DNA of 64,000 nucleotides from assembly GCA_051294375.1 (NCBI GenBank), contig CM119271.1, forward strand, positions 6,697,632-6,761,631, in the 5' to 3' direction. The stretch is from Paraspadella gotoi (lineage: Eukaryota; Chaetognatha). Under the pieces are notes generated by a model. It searched no databases and was not told the origin of the DNA. It was given only the letters and a program-made list of their open reading frames with translations. Shown here one piece after another: positions 13,101 to 24,300 of the stretch; position 1 is the stretch's first letter, and every line of letters starts with the position of its first letter. The translations under genes were made by a program, and so were the position numbers.

Positions 13101-16100
13101 ATCCGTCGAGATCGCACGAGGCGATAGTGTTTGAGTCGCGATTGACCCAAAAGAGTCGGTCGGCGACGGTATCGACGGCCAGACTGACGGGGAATCGCAC
13201 GGAGCTGACTTCCGCATTTTTGGCAAATCGATCGGAGAGAATAAATCGGTCGCTCCCGTCCATGTCCGCCGCTTCGATCCGGTGGTCGTCCACAGAGACT
13301 CCGTGGTCTGCCCAGAACAGCTTGCCCTTGTAAGGATGGAGAGCGATGGACATTGGCCTGACGATGTTAGAGTCGACGACGGTGACGCGGAAGGCGCCGT
13401 CTAATTTTGCCACTTGAATCTTTGACTCCGTATAAACGGGAGAGCGGTGCGAGAATGTCGGTGTCTCTGTTGCGGCGTTTCCGGTGCGGCTGACGATATC
13501 CTCGCGGGCGCTGTCGCTTTCATCTTTAAACGAAGAGAAGAACATGTTGCGGCCGACCCAGTCGATGGCGAAACCGTAAGGGTTTGGGATTCCCGAGTCA
13601 ATGATGGGGCGAACACCAGACCCGTTGAGGAAGGCACGGTTAATAACCTTTTGCCGTAAATCCGTCCAATAGATAAAACCTTGTTTAGCGTCAAAATCGA
13701 CTGTGGAGGCGTTCTGCACCTTCGACACAGTGATGGATGGTATAAAGTTTTTCTCCGGTTCATCCAGGTTGATGCCACGAATCTCGCTCTGCCGACTTAG
13801 CAAAAGTGAGACACGGTGATCAACGCACGTGACGCCGTCGTCGAGCATTTTGGACAAGTGGGGGCATTTACATTCAAACCCGCCTTTAAAGGTCAACAGG
13901 CAGAGGTGGGAGCAACGTGCCTTGTTGCAAGGGTTGGTTGAGTTGGGTTGCCGTGCAGGGTGAAATATTTGAATGTCGAAAGGTTGCGCCCTTGTAGTGG
14001 TCCACACAACATGGACGTCGGAACCGTTCCACTTGTTGGCTCGAAGCAACCAGTTCATGTGCCAGTCTGTCCAGTAGACGTGATTGCCGAAGAGAGAAAT
14101 GGCGAAAGGATGCATTAGGTAATCATGTCCGCGAAGAATTTCGTGGTGGTCATCACCCATGTAGTCGACGGCGTGGATAGAATCGGAGCGAGCATCAATC
14201 CAGTAGAGGCGTCGGTTGTCGTAATCGAGGGTTAGACCGTTGGGCCACCCGCCCTCTGTCACATCCTCTCCCACGTCAAAGACGACGCGGCGCCCGGCGC
14301 CCGAGAGGCTGCAGCTCTCGATGCGCGGGTTGGTCGAGTCCCAGTCAGTCCAAAAGAGCATGCCGACGGCAGGGTCCAGAACGATGGCTCGAGGAGATTC
14401 CATGTTACCAGCGACGAGGGTAGCCCGCATGGACCCGTCCAATCTGGCTACTTCTATTTGATCCAAGTTGCTTTCAACCCAATAGAGATTCTCACCGATC
14501 CAGTCTACGGCGAGGCCTTCGGGAGTGGCTAAACCAGTAGAGATGATAGGCTCGATGTTGAGAAGTGAATTTGAATTGAGCCAGCCACGGTAGACTTTAT
14601 CATCGACGACATCGGTCCAAAAAATGAGCCTTTTCTCATAATGAAAATCGATGGCGATGGGATTCCTGAGTCCCGAAGCGAGAGAAGAATAAACTGGACC
14701 ATCCAAGTCAATCTTTGAAATATCGTGTCGAATGGAAAATACAATTGAAAGGGGAGTATTGATTTTGGGCTTGCAGGTAAAACCATCGCTTTCCAACGAG
14801 AATCCGTCCAAGCAGGTACATTTGTAGTGATGGTCGTTGTAGCCATAAACGTTTTCACATTTTTGAGAACAAATGCCCCATTCTTCGCAAGGAATTTTCT
14901 TGAGACAAGTGTGCTCATCGTCGCTAATTTTCATGTTCTCCGGACAAGAACAAACGTAACCGGGTTCCCAAGGAACGTTGCTGCAGTTGTGAGAACAAAC
15001 TCCTAGGTTGCCGCAAACGTCATCCTCGCAAAGGGCTTCCTCGTCAGCCGCCTCGGCGCAATCATTTTTCTTGTCGCAAAACGAACTGAGCTCGAGACAA
15101 ACGGTGGAGTTGGAGGAACAACGAAATTGGTTGGAAGGACAAGTGAAAACCTCGACGCAACCAGCTTCGTCTGAATTATCGAGACAGTCGTTATGCCCAT
15201 CACATCTCCATTTTAGCGGGATGCATCGACCGCCGCTATCGCCCTCCGCCAAACCGGCGCTCACGGCGCCGCGTGCTCGATTCCTAGGCGCAGGGCCGCA
15301 CTGAAAGGTGGGGCAGCTTCCATTCGACGCAGGGCAATCGATTTCGTCGGCGTTATTCAAGCACTCCTGCTGTCCGTCGCAGCGCCAAGCCTTTGGGATG
15401 CATTCGACGGGGCCGACGATCTTAATCGATGGCGAGAAGGCGTCGGGTAGAATGCAGGCGAACTCGGAATCGGCGCAAGGAATCTCCCCTTCGACGGTGG
15501 TGCAGTTGGCCTCGTCGCTTCCGTCATCACAGTCGCGGGTTCCGTCGCAGACAAACTCTTGGCCCAAACACTTAGTCGGCGTTTGATTTCCGCAAGTGTG
15601 TAAGGAATTAGAGCAGTTGGTGTTTTCGCAGTCTTTTTCATCCGAGAGATCTTGGCAGTCGTCGTCATTGTCGCATACATAGTTTTGCGGTATGCAGCGG
15701 TTGTTGTTGCAGGAAAAATAGTGAAAGGGACAGGTGGGGTACTGACAATCGTCGGGTTCGTCGGATCCGTCCACGCAATCTTTGTCCAGGTCGCACTTCC
15801 AAGAAGCGGGGATGCACCGTTGAGTCCCAATGCAGCGAAACTGATTGGGCGGACAAGTCTGGTTGTGGCAAGTCTCTGTTTTTTCATCCTCAGCATCCTT
15901 GCAGTCCTGGTCTCCGTCACAGAGCCAGCGGAGCGGAATGCAGCGGTTATTGGAGCAGCGAAACTGCTCGGCGCTGCACTGGTGCTGGCTGCAAACGCCA
16001 CCCTCCTTATTGTCCTCATCGCTCTCGTCACCGCAGTCGTCGTCGCCGTCGCAAAGCCAACGACTGGAGATGCATTTTTTGTTCTTGCATTCGAACTGAT

Positions 16101-19100
16101 CGCTCTGACAAAGTGGAGGCACCGTGTAGTTAGCGATGACAGTGCAGCCAAGGCCGCTCGAGTCCAACATCATCCCGTCGGGACATGCGCAAGCGCCACC
16201 AGAAGATGTGGTCAGACAGAGATATTGGCAACCGAGAGTGGCGGGATCCGTGCAGTCGTTGGATCCAGTTTGAGCGCTCTCGTCGTAGAAAACTAGATCC
16301 TCCACCCGAGGGTTCTCTCTTCTCAAGACCACGGTGACGTTGGAATCAAGGTCGTGCCTCCGAATGACACCATCGCGACGTTCGGCCCAGAACAAAAGAC
16401 GCTCGTTTCCGGCAACGTGCAGCGCTATGTAGAGTGGGTGGACGGCGTCCTCGAAGATCGTAACTCGGTTAGTTCCGTCGCTATCGATCCGTTCGATCTT
16501 GTCTAAAAAGGCGTCGCACCAGTATAGTTGTTCGCGATCGTAGTCCAGGGCTAGTCCGTTCGGCCAGAGGAGCTGCTCTTGAACGAGGGTCTCTGGATTG
16601 GACCCATTCATGCCGGCCGTCTTGATGTAGCCTTTGCCTGAGCCAGACCAGTCGGTCCAATACATGCGGCCGACGCGAGGGTGGACCACTATGGATCGTG
16701 GGAAGGAATTAGGCTGTGAGACAAGGGTCTTCTTGAGAGAGGGTTTCGAAAGCGAAGCCACGTTGATTGTTTTTAAAGTGACGTCCGAGAAGTAGATGTT
16801 CGCAGCGTAAAAGTCTATAGCTAACCCCTCGCATTTGTTAATCCCTGAAAGGAGTAAAGTTTTAATTGTAAATATTAATTTTTTTTATGTCATGGCGGTT
16901 ATTTCCAAAGATATCATTTGAAATGTTTTGACTCAATCACTCCGTCCCTTTTTTTTTAAATTGGAAATTGGAAATTTTTAACTTGACACTTTACAAGGAA
17001 TTTTGAATTGTTACAACGATTTTATTATTAATAAGTTGCAGACATGTTTCGACTCAGAGATTTTCGAGTCTTCATCAGCGCTTTTGACACTAAATTTTGA
17101 AATATTTTTTATCCGAAACAGTTTGTTTTTATTATTTTTATTTAACTATAAGCTTTCCATGAAAATCAAATTCAGAAAAAACCTTTCCTTACATATGTCG
17201 TTCAAAACCATTATATAATATGTAATCGATTCAAACCTCCCAGTTCTAGAGACACTTGCCTGAATCGATGAGTATTTGTATATCTTTGGAACCGTCGATT
17301 GATCGTTTTCCTATCAAATACTTTTTTGAGTCGCTGAAATAAATGGCCTTTTCTTTTCCATAGAAGTCCAGAGCTTGAGGTGATTCCAGAGGCGCAATGG
17401 GAACCTGATATTTAAAAAAAAAAATCAATACAAACATCAATTAGGAATTCAATCAATAAAGAAATCAACCAATATTTCATTTATTCGTATTTTCGTAAAT
17501 AAGCGGGAGGTTAAATTTTAATTAACTCACCAGAACTTCTTCGACTTCTTTCTTTCCCGTTTTGGGAGTGTAAGAGACGCCGCGAATGACGCCGTGATAG
17601 GCGTTGGCAAAAACGAGAAACTTTGGGACAAGGGCGGCCTCACACTGGCCGTTTCCGACGAGGCGATAGCCAGGGCGGCAACGGCAAAGGGGCAACGGAG
17701 CTCGGTTCCTCGAATCATAAGCAGGAATGCAGACGTGATCACACCCGCCGCGGCCAGAAAAGACGCAGGGATGAACCACACCACCGGGAATAGAGGGTTG
17801 CATCTGGATGTTTTAATTAAATTTATCAATTTTGTTGCACAATTACAGTTAAATTAGTCTCTTTAAACGACAACCTGCTGATGATAAACATGAATGGAAC
17901 CCGGCCGATCACTAGGCGATTCCCTTATAGCGACGTTCTCTTTGACGATCTCAGTGTGGCTTCCGTTGAACTTGTTAATGCGCAGGACGTGATTCTTGGC
18001 CGCCTCGGTTAGATAGAGCCACTGCCCGAACACGGAGAGCTCGAGCACGTTGTCGATGAAGGAGCCCTCCGCGATCGTAACACGGTTCTTTCCGTCGTAG
18101 TCTATCCTTTGGACGTGGTTTAGGTAAGAGTCCGTCCAGTACACATGTTGGTTTGCGTGGTCAAGGGACACACCGCGCGGATACACGATCTTGCTCGAGA
18201 CGAGGTGGGCTCGCCCGCAGCCGTCCAGCTCGGCCCGTTCCAGTTTCGGCTGAGCTCCCCAGTTGGCGAAAAAAAGAAAACCCCTGACAGGGTCGACGGC
18301 GATGCCCCGGGGGTTTTGCAGCTCGTCGTCGACGATAGAAACGCAAGAGACGCCGTCGGCGGTGCAAAGGAAGATGCGGTGCATGACGTCGTCAACGAAG
18401 TAAAAGTTATTGGCTAACCAGTCGAAAGCGATCTGCTCCACGTAATCCAGTCTCTCGGCGAAGGTGACGGTCCATCGAACGGAGGGCTCGGCGATTAAAG
18501 CGCACTGCATGACTCCCAAGGAAGCCGAGGCCTCTGCAGCGGGTGGCAAGAGGCGCTTTTTTTCCGCCTTGGCGCTTATCCAACAAACTGAGCCGTTGCG
18601 ATGGTTGATGTCCATGGCGCTCACCGAATCACTCTTCACGTGAAACTTGGTCTTTAAATCTTGACCGTCCAGCGTGGTCGCGATAACGGCGTCGACAGTG
18701 GTGAAGACTAGTTTGGCTAGATCTCCGGGTGGCTCGTTTATCGGATCGCAAGTTCCGTTAGGCAGGAGCTCGAATCCCTCCACACAGGAACAATTGTGCG
18801 AGCCGATTAAATCCTCGCACACTTGGTCGCAACGATTCAAGCCGAGAATAGCGAGATGGCCAGGTTTGAGGCCGCATTCGTTCAGGTCGTCGCATTCCGT
18901 GCCGTTGGGTGCTTGTCCTGGCGGACAGAAGCAACGGGCGCCGTTGAGCGATTCTTTGCATCCGTGAGTGCAGTTGGCCTCAGCGCACTGTCCACGCCGG
19001 CAGTGGGGGCCCTCGTCAGAGTGGTCGGCGCAGTCGGACTCGCCGTCGCAGAGAGAAGTGATGGGGATACATCGCTCAGTGCCGAGACACTGGTGCATGT

Positions 19101-19692
19101 TGGAAGGGCAGAAGCCATCGTCGAGAGAGGCGACGCCAACCCTGCGGCACATGTTGAGTTGTTCGTCGGATTTATCACCGCAGTCGTCGTCGCCGTCGCA
19201 TCGCCAACCCAGAGGAACGCAATTCTTGGACTCTTCGCACTGAAATTGGGAGGGACTGCAAGTGGCGGGCGGACAATGGGCGGACTCCGCCTCGTCAGAA
19301 CCGTCGTGGCAGTCTTCTTCGTGATCGCACTTCCAAGAAATGGGGATGCACTGAACGTGCCCATCCGGCTTTTTGGCGACGCATCGAAAGTAAGTTTCGG
19401 GGCATTCAGTCGGCGGAACGGTTGGGATTGGAGGGTGCCAATCGGGATCTTCCGGGTGCTCGACAGGGAGTCGACCAGCCCCGGGGTCTAGATTGGCAGT
19501 GCTAAGGTTGCTGACCCCGATACTTGGGGAGCCGGAATGGGAATCACGGGGCTGAGAGGGAAGGACGGGTGGGAAGTCCTCGGCGGGGTCAGGTTTCGAA
19601 GAAGCTGCCTTCCCCAGTAAGGACAGGGAAGACAAAAATAAAGAGAGGAAGACGAAGTGGAAGAAAACGAACTTCAAATAAATCAACTTCAT
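1..19692 (-). CDS. LRP1: LRP1-type low-density lipoprotein receptor-related protein (3' end beyond window)
   Basis: Giant single-pass endocytic receptor; the family binds and internalises lipoproteins, proteases and other ligands. I place 19 exons: 17875-19692, 17531-17803, 17260-17404, 12753-16844, 12503-12673, 11855-11977, 9438-11780, 8367-8603, 7733-8291, 7150-7346, 6218-6416, 5770-5972, 4953-5687, 4059-4242, 3874-3959, 3569-3724, 3290-3382, 2963-3107 and <1-2751, about 4,840 codons. The start ATG at 19692 opens a hydrophobic signal peptide. LDLa modules come in clusters of 3, 8, 10 and 11 separated by EGF modules and YWTD beta-propellers. Human LRP1 has 2/8/10/11, whereas LRP2 has 7/8/10/11, so LRP1 is the better match. 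The membrane span and cytoplasmic tail are not in the window. Intron 17259-16845 uses a GC donor. Confidence 0.95.
1190..2110 (-). other. LRP1: Last YWTD propeller of LRP1 with polybasic (furin-type) site
   Basis: YWTD-class repeats are visible as [25 protein letters not shown] and RLYWADPK. A run of five arginines is encoded at 1817-1831, immediately N-terminal to the [11 protein letters not shown] blade. Human LRP1 is cut by furin at RHRR at the equivalent place, just before a PRGIAIDWV blade, to give the 515- and 85-kDa chains. Conservation of cleavage is an inference from this position. Confidence 0.7.
2836..2862 (-). repeat. Second copy of the GTCGAAACATSTCTGCAAC motif (decayed)
   Basis: On the minus strand this intronic segment reads GTCGAAACATCTCTGCAACTT, nearly identical to the 3' half of the motif at 17034-17085, but its CTGATGA half is changed to ATGATTA. 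It is probably a degenerate relic of the same repeat. Confidence 0.5.
3191..3250 (+). repeat. Short dispersed intronic repeat, copy 1
   Basis: Matches TTAAATGAATGGRTAATTTTT, then TATTG, TTGTACCAATTTCATAA, also seen near 12338-12420 (same strand), 29648-29710 and 31470-31540 (opposite strand). All four copies are in introns of LRP1 or AADAT. Confidence 0.6.
4612..4735. repeat. Imperfect inverted repeat in LRP1 intron
   Basis: Two arms of about 45 bp around a short spacer share the CTGATAAAGGC...AACATTATTG sequence in opposite orientation. The left arm, read on the minus strand, runs into GTCGAAACATG, linking it to the hairpin motif at 17035-17085. It lies in the 710-bp intron between exons 4953-5687 and 4059-4242. 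Confidence 0.7.
6590..6910. repeat. AT-rich foldback (MITE-like) repeat, copy 1
   Basis: AT-rich intronic segment with imperfect inverted ends built around an ATAGAGCTTWAAAAAGTT-like core, and an internal (CAT)n run near 6725. A related copy in the opposite orientation lies near 8940-9190. No coding potential. Confidence 0.5.
7856..10101 (-). other. LRP1: LRP1 ligand-binding cluster III (10 LDLa modules, two introns)
   Basis: Ten LDLa modules spread over three exons, as in human LRP1 cluster III. Both intron boundaries fall just after the DGDNG/DRDNG turn of a module, in the same phase, so exon boundaries recur at one place in the module fold. The fourth module has a Gly/Pro/Val/Arg-rich insert of about 40 residues between its first two cysteines. 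The cluster is followed by two EGF modules (NVDEC and DINEC starts). Confidence 0.85.
8940..9190. repeat. AT-rich foldback (MITE-like) repeat, copy 2
   Basis: Related to the repeat at 6590-6910: GATAGAGCTTTAAAAAAC on the left, its inverted counterpart TTTTCAAGCTCTATAGAAATCC on the right, and an internal (GAT)n run near 9028, which is the reverse complement of (CAT)n. It lies in the 834-bp intron between LRP1 exons 9438-11780 and 8367-8603. Confidence 0.5.
12338..12420 (+). repeat. Short dispersed intronic repeat, copy 2
   Basis: The fullest copy: CAGGGGCAAGATAGCTTATT, then ATTAAATGAATGGATAATTT, then TTGGTTGTACCAATTTCATA. It lies in the 525-bp LRP1 intron 11978-12502. Confidence 0.65.
15028..16110 (-). 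other. LRP1: LRP1 ligand-binding cluster II (8 LDLa modules)
   Basis: Eight consecutive LDLa modules, all inside the single 4.1-kb exon, matching the count in human LRP1 cluster II. Modules 6 and 7 carry extra residues between conserved cysteines; module 7 has a Gly/Ala/Arg-rich insert of about 20 residues before the [11 protein letters not shown] motif. Two EGF modules and the next two propellers follow in the same exon. Confidence 0.85.
17034..17085 (-). ncRNA. Hammerhead-ribozyme-like hairpin motif (candidate, maybe decayed)
   Basis: Read on the minus strand: CTGATGA (17078-17072), A, stem strand GACTC, loop, GAGTC, then GAAAC and ATGTC, followed by TGCAAC. CUGAUGA, a hairpin, GAAA and a downstream GUC are the hammerhead core elements in the right order, and tiny-stem-III hammerheads are known in Penelope-like retroelements. 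One extra A between the core and stem II departs from consensus, and stem I pairs over only about 3 bp. Cleavage activity is not shown. Confidence 0.35.
19000..19404 (-). other. LRP1: LRP1 ligand-binding cluster I (3 LDLa modules)
   Basis: Three complete LDLa modules, residues about 97-231 of the precursor, each with six cysteines and the acidic calcium-box ending of the CDGxxDCxDxSDE type. A signal peptide (about residues 1-30) and a Pro-rich linker of about 65 residues precede them. Two EGF modules follow, the second calcium-binding type with a DLNEC start, then the first YWTD propeller. Human LRP1 has two modules here, so this protein has one more. Confidence 0.85.
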
Positions 19693-21309
19693 GGCGATTT
19701 TTTTGTTTTCAATGGAAGCGAATATTTTTGTGTTATATTTTGTGGTTTGGTTCAAGTCTTCGTTAACGGTTTAAGTATGGACATAGAAAATTTAGATTGT
19801 ATAGTAATTTCGATCGGTTTGTCTTCGTGGCTTTGTTTCATGATGATTGAGTATTTTTTAAAAGACTGGCGGTGTAAAAAAAATACCAGTGGAGATTGTC
19901 ACTGGCTTGAATATAAGGAGTAATGATAATTAGTCAGAGTTGTCTTTTTTTTTGCAACGCTTTTATTTTGGAGAAAAGTCTCGTAAAGACTTAAGTGTAA
20001 AAGTTTTTTTAGAGCGACTAAAATTACATAGTTTTTGAGACATCTATAGATGCAAAAAAAAAAAAAAATCATTGATACAAATCAGCTGTTGGGTAAAAAC
20101 GAGGAAGAAATTGTAACCCCGCTAAGACCCGTTCTCTGTTTGCGTATCATGCACTGTAAAAGTAATTAAACGTCCAAAAACGTTCGACCTTTGAGGGTGA
20201 TGGTTAATAACGATTGCGTTAAGGGAATGTTAAAGATTAAATACAGACTAAAACTTAAATATATTTACTTTTGTCCTTCAATACTGATTGACGTTATTGC
20301 AGTTTTGGATTAACTAAATACAAACGTTAAAAATCTTTATTTTAAAATAGGCACACAAAAGCTGTACTCTAAAAAAAAAAATTAAATAGAGATTATCCGT
20401 AACGAAATTCTTTAAGAAATGACTGACAAACCAAAATCCAAATTTGTACATACGTATTTCATGAAAGGAATATTAAAATAGCATTTAAAATCATTAACAT
20501 AAAAAAATTTGACGCCATTTTCAATATTTTTATTTTGGTTTCGCTTTCCTTTTCGTGCCCTGAGTCGGACAATGTTAGAGAAGGGACGTTAAACTCATTT
20601 CTGAGGCGACTTACCCCAGGCCTCAATTATTGTAACTCAGGCCTGAGGAAAGTCGACTCAAGTCGACTGAAATAAACTAGCATTGCAACCGTACGGTAAG
20701 CTGTCTCTTATCAAGTTGGCTCTACACCTCATAATAATAAATAATTTATCGGAAAATTTATCATGGCGAATTTAGCAGGGGTTCAATTTGAAAGCAGAAG
20801 CTGAAATTCCGGGTATCTGACTAGATGACGGTTGCGAGGACGGCAGGGGATGTTCAAAACACAATCGACGTTTTCCTAAGTAACAAAGTTTTGCCTTTAA
20901 GATACTTTATTACTTATGTATGAAATACAATAATGTTGTGAGGAGACTACGCAAAAAAAAAACAAAAAAAAAAACAAACAAATGCGATGGGTACGATTGA
21001 GATTAATTGTCATAGGAAAAAAATTCTAAAATGAGATCTTTGATTGTTTTTTTTTCCTTTTTGAGGAATAAAAAAAATAAATAAAAAAGCTTATCTGTAT
21101 TACAAGTATTAAGAAACATAGGCTTTAATCGAATCATGTCATTTAAAATAGTGTTAAGAACAAAATATCACCAACGAGTATTGAAAATAAATTAATCAGA
21201 TAAATACGAACTAATGCCATAATGAAACTCCCCCCATATATTAAAATATAATTGAAAACCGTTCCGAGGGTTATTTGGGCTTAACTCCAGGAACATAAGG
21301 AGTTGAGCT
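19693..21309. other. Intergenic: LRP1 upstream region and ZC2HC1 3' flank
   Basis: About 1.6 kb of AT-rich DNA with no supported gene. It must hold the LRP1 promoter and the ZC2HC1 3' UTR. A candidate minus-strand AATAAA for the latter lies at 20907-20912. An imperfect hairpin with 22-nt arms (TGAGGCGACTTACCCCAGGCCT and its partner) lies at about 20601-20661. Confidence 0.6.
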
Positions 21310-24300
21310 TTAGATTTGAGGCAACTTATCGGCCGGGTTCATCCAGAGTCTCTTCTCTCCGCACATGCAACAAAAACGGGCCCAGGAGATGGGGAAGCGA
21401 GTTCCGCACGAGTGACAAAACTTGGCCAAAATCGCCTCACCACCACCGCCGTCTCCGTACATGTGACCTAATTAAATGAAATTACCTAAAGTTATAAACT
21501 GATCTCCAGAGAAGAAAACAAGCAATGGTAATTTTAATTTTTTTGACTTTCTTATTAATTACATGTGAAAGAGATGAACTTTTGATTCAACAGAAAATGA
21601 GATTGATCTCAACAATCTCATTTGCACATTGTCGCGTTGACATTAACTTGTCATAAATTCTATTCCTGTGTCATTTCATGGTCTTTTATCACGAATTCAT
21701 TCTTGACATTAGTGTAGCAATTGATGATAATGATTTCTAGGGTTTGGGACATTTAAAAATAATAAATTTAATAATAATTATCGTAGAAACTGATTCATAA
21801 ATATACTCATTGGATCCCGCAGTTTAAAGTCTTACGATTAACTATATTGTTTGACCTGGAACAGGGTTCCATTCTCTCTGGTCTTAGTCATTACTTTTGG
21901 GGTTGTCAGTTGCATTGTATATTTATCGATTAATAATGACTCTTTCTTTCCTTTTTATGTCATGCTTGGGCTTTCCTTCTATTTAGCTAGCTATATATTG
22001 CAAGCACGACAGCGTTCTGCCACAGTAAGTTAGCATCTCTTGTTCAGCAAGTAAGTTATTTGATATATTGAATATATTGTTATTAAGGAGCCCAGTTACT
22101 CACATACACTCACAAGGGGTGATTCAAAAAAAAGGATCACCTTGTTTGTGAGAAGAGCCTATTCCCCCGTCAGAGTTATTACTAAGATAACCCAAGTCCC
22201 CGTCCGACGATGACGGCGGGAGCGGGGGTAATTTTAGTTGTCCCTCCCCTTGGGGGTAATAGGTCGACGCACACATGGTACCCTCAATGGGCACAATGCG
22301 TAACCCCTCGTCGATGGCGTCTGAAAATGTATTAATAACATACCATATCAAGTCAATTAGTTTAGAGAAAAAATTAAACTCACTCGAATAATTATCACCA
22401 TTCGCTTTATATTCCAAGTCCAAATCGGTTCCTGGCGGCATAGATGTTGTCATTCGAGGGTCGAAATCGCCTAAAATCGAAACGAAGCGAGACATTAAAA
22501 TGATCGCCACAATTCTCTGCGATTAGATCGAAATTCAAAAAGTTTCGCACCCGCGCCCACGCGTTGCCCGAAACGCGTCTCCTTTTGCTTTGCGATGCGC
22601 AGCCGTCGCAGTTCGTTCGTTCTCACAATTCCGGGAAGGGTTTTCCCTGCGCGAACTAAATGTACATAATTATGAACCAAATATAATAATATAATAATAT
22701 CCTTTCGCTTCTCCCGCCAATATTCACCCGCGTTGACATTATCCCCCTGTGCTTTGGTCCCGACTTGCGCGGATCTCATGGACGGCGGTCTGGGGCTGAG
22801 GCCCCCAACACGTCCCCGTGACCCTGCTGCGTTTGCGGACCAACTACGATGTTCGCCGGATGCCACCGCTGATGCCGTCGATTCGCAACCAGAAGCGGCC
22901 GCGTCCGGCGCCCCCGTAGGCTGCTGTAGAGAAGGGTGATATCGCCGTAGTAGCTGCTTGTCTGGGAACGATTGGCTCCGGTTGATGACGGGAGGTGATT
23001 CAGGGCCAGAAGTGAGGGGTACGTCGCTGTCGCCTTTGAGGGGAAATTGAAAAAAATTAGGTACTAATATTTATATATATACTTATAAATAAGTTTTACT
23101 TTAATAAGCTAGAGGTCATATATATCATTTATAAAATGACCCGAAATCTTTAATATCGCTTTTTTCCAAACTAAAATTAAGAAATTAATAAGATTGTTAA
23201 AGCCTCTGATGAAATTACAAACCGAGATCCCTGAAGGTTAAATGACTATTCAAGGATTACGAAGAAAATAAAAAAATCCTTGCTTAACTTCGTCATTAAA
23301 AAAAGCAGAGAAATGAATATTTTGCTCTTCACTGACCTAACTGCGGCAAAGGAGGAGGAACGGACTGAGGCTTCTTAGACGCAGCGGCGGGGGAGAAGGT
23401 TCCGCATCCCGAATTAATGGAGGAGGCAGAACCCGCGGGCGAAACGTCTCGATAGGGTTTCGCTGCGGAAGAGGATCTCGTCGAACCTGTGGACGAGTTC
23501 GAGACGATCTTAATCTTTATCTGCTTTCCACCCGTCCCCCCCCCTCGCCCTTGTTTTCTGTCGAGCGATAATAAACACCCGCAATTCTGGAAGAAGATCT
23601 CTTCCTCCTGAGCTGACTTTTGGCGGTCGAAGGATAGCTCTTCCGATTCGGTCTTCCGGATTCCGCCGCCGTCGATGACTCGGCCTCGTTGCTACTTTTT
23701 CTGCGCGGCGCCAGTTCGGATTCTTGTCCTTTCTCGGTCGAAATCTTTACAAGTCGGCTGCTTGAATCTGAAAAGGAAAAATAGGAAATGAAAGGTATTA
23801 GTCACAAAATTTCAGCTCGAGACGAGAAAATATTCACCCGAATGTTGACCCTTGTCGGGCGTCCGTAAGCCACCCCAGGACTTTTCGCTGACGAGTTCGT
23901 CGTCGTCACTGTCGTCGTCGAAATACCTCGGCGTCAATTCGGAGCGGCGCGACGCCGTCAGTGGGGACAACGTATGATGACGGCGACGAACGGATGATCC
24001 TTTAGAGGAGATAACTTTGATGAAACGCGAAAATTTTGAAAACCTTTTTAAATTCCTCCCATTTTTCCTGATTGACAGAATTACCTTTGCTGTCCTCTCT
24101 GGTTTTTCTCAGAGTAACGGGAGAGGATCCGGCGGATTGACATTGTTGTTGCTGATTCGAGACGATTCCGGGGGTGGCAGTCGGCGTCTTTAATCCTGAT
24201 GAGATTTGGCGAGCCGGGGTTCCTGGGGCCTTCAACTTGGGTGCTTTGTACTTAGTTCTATAATAAAAACGAGAGACAGATGCAGAATAGAAAAATACTA

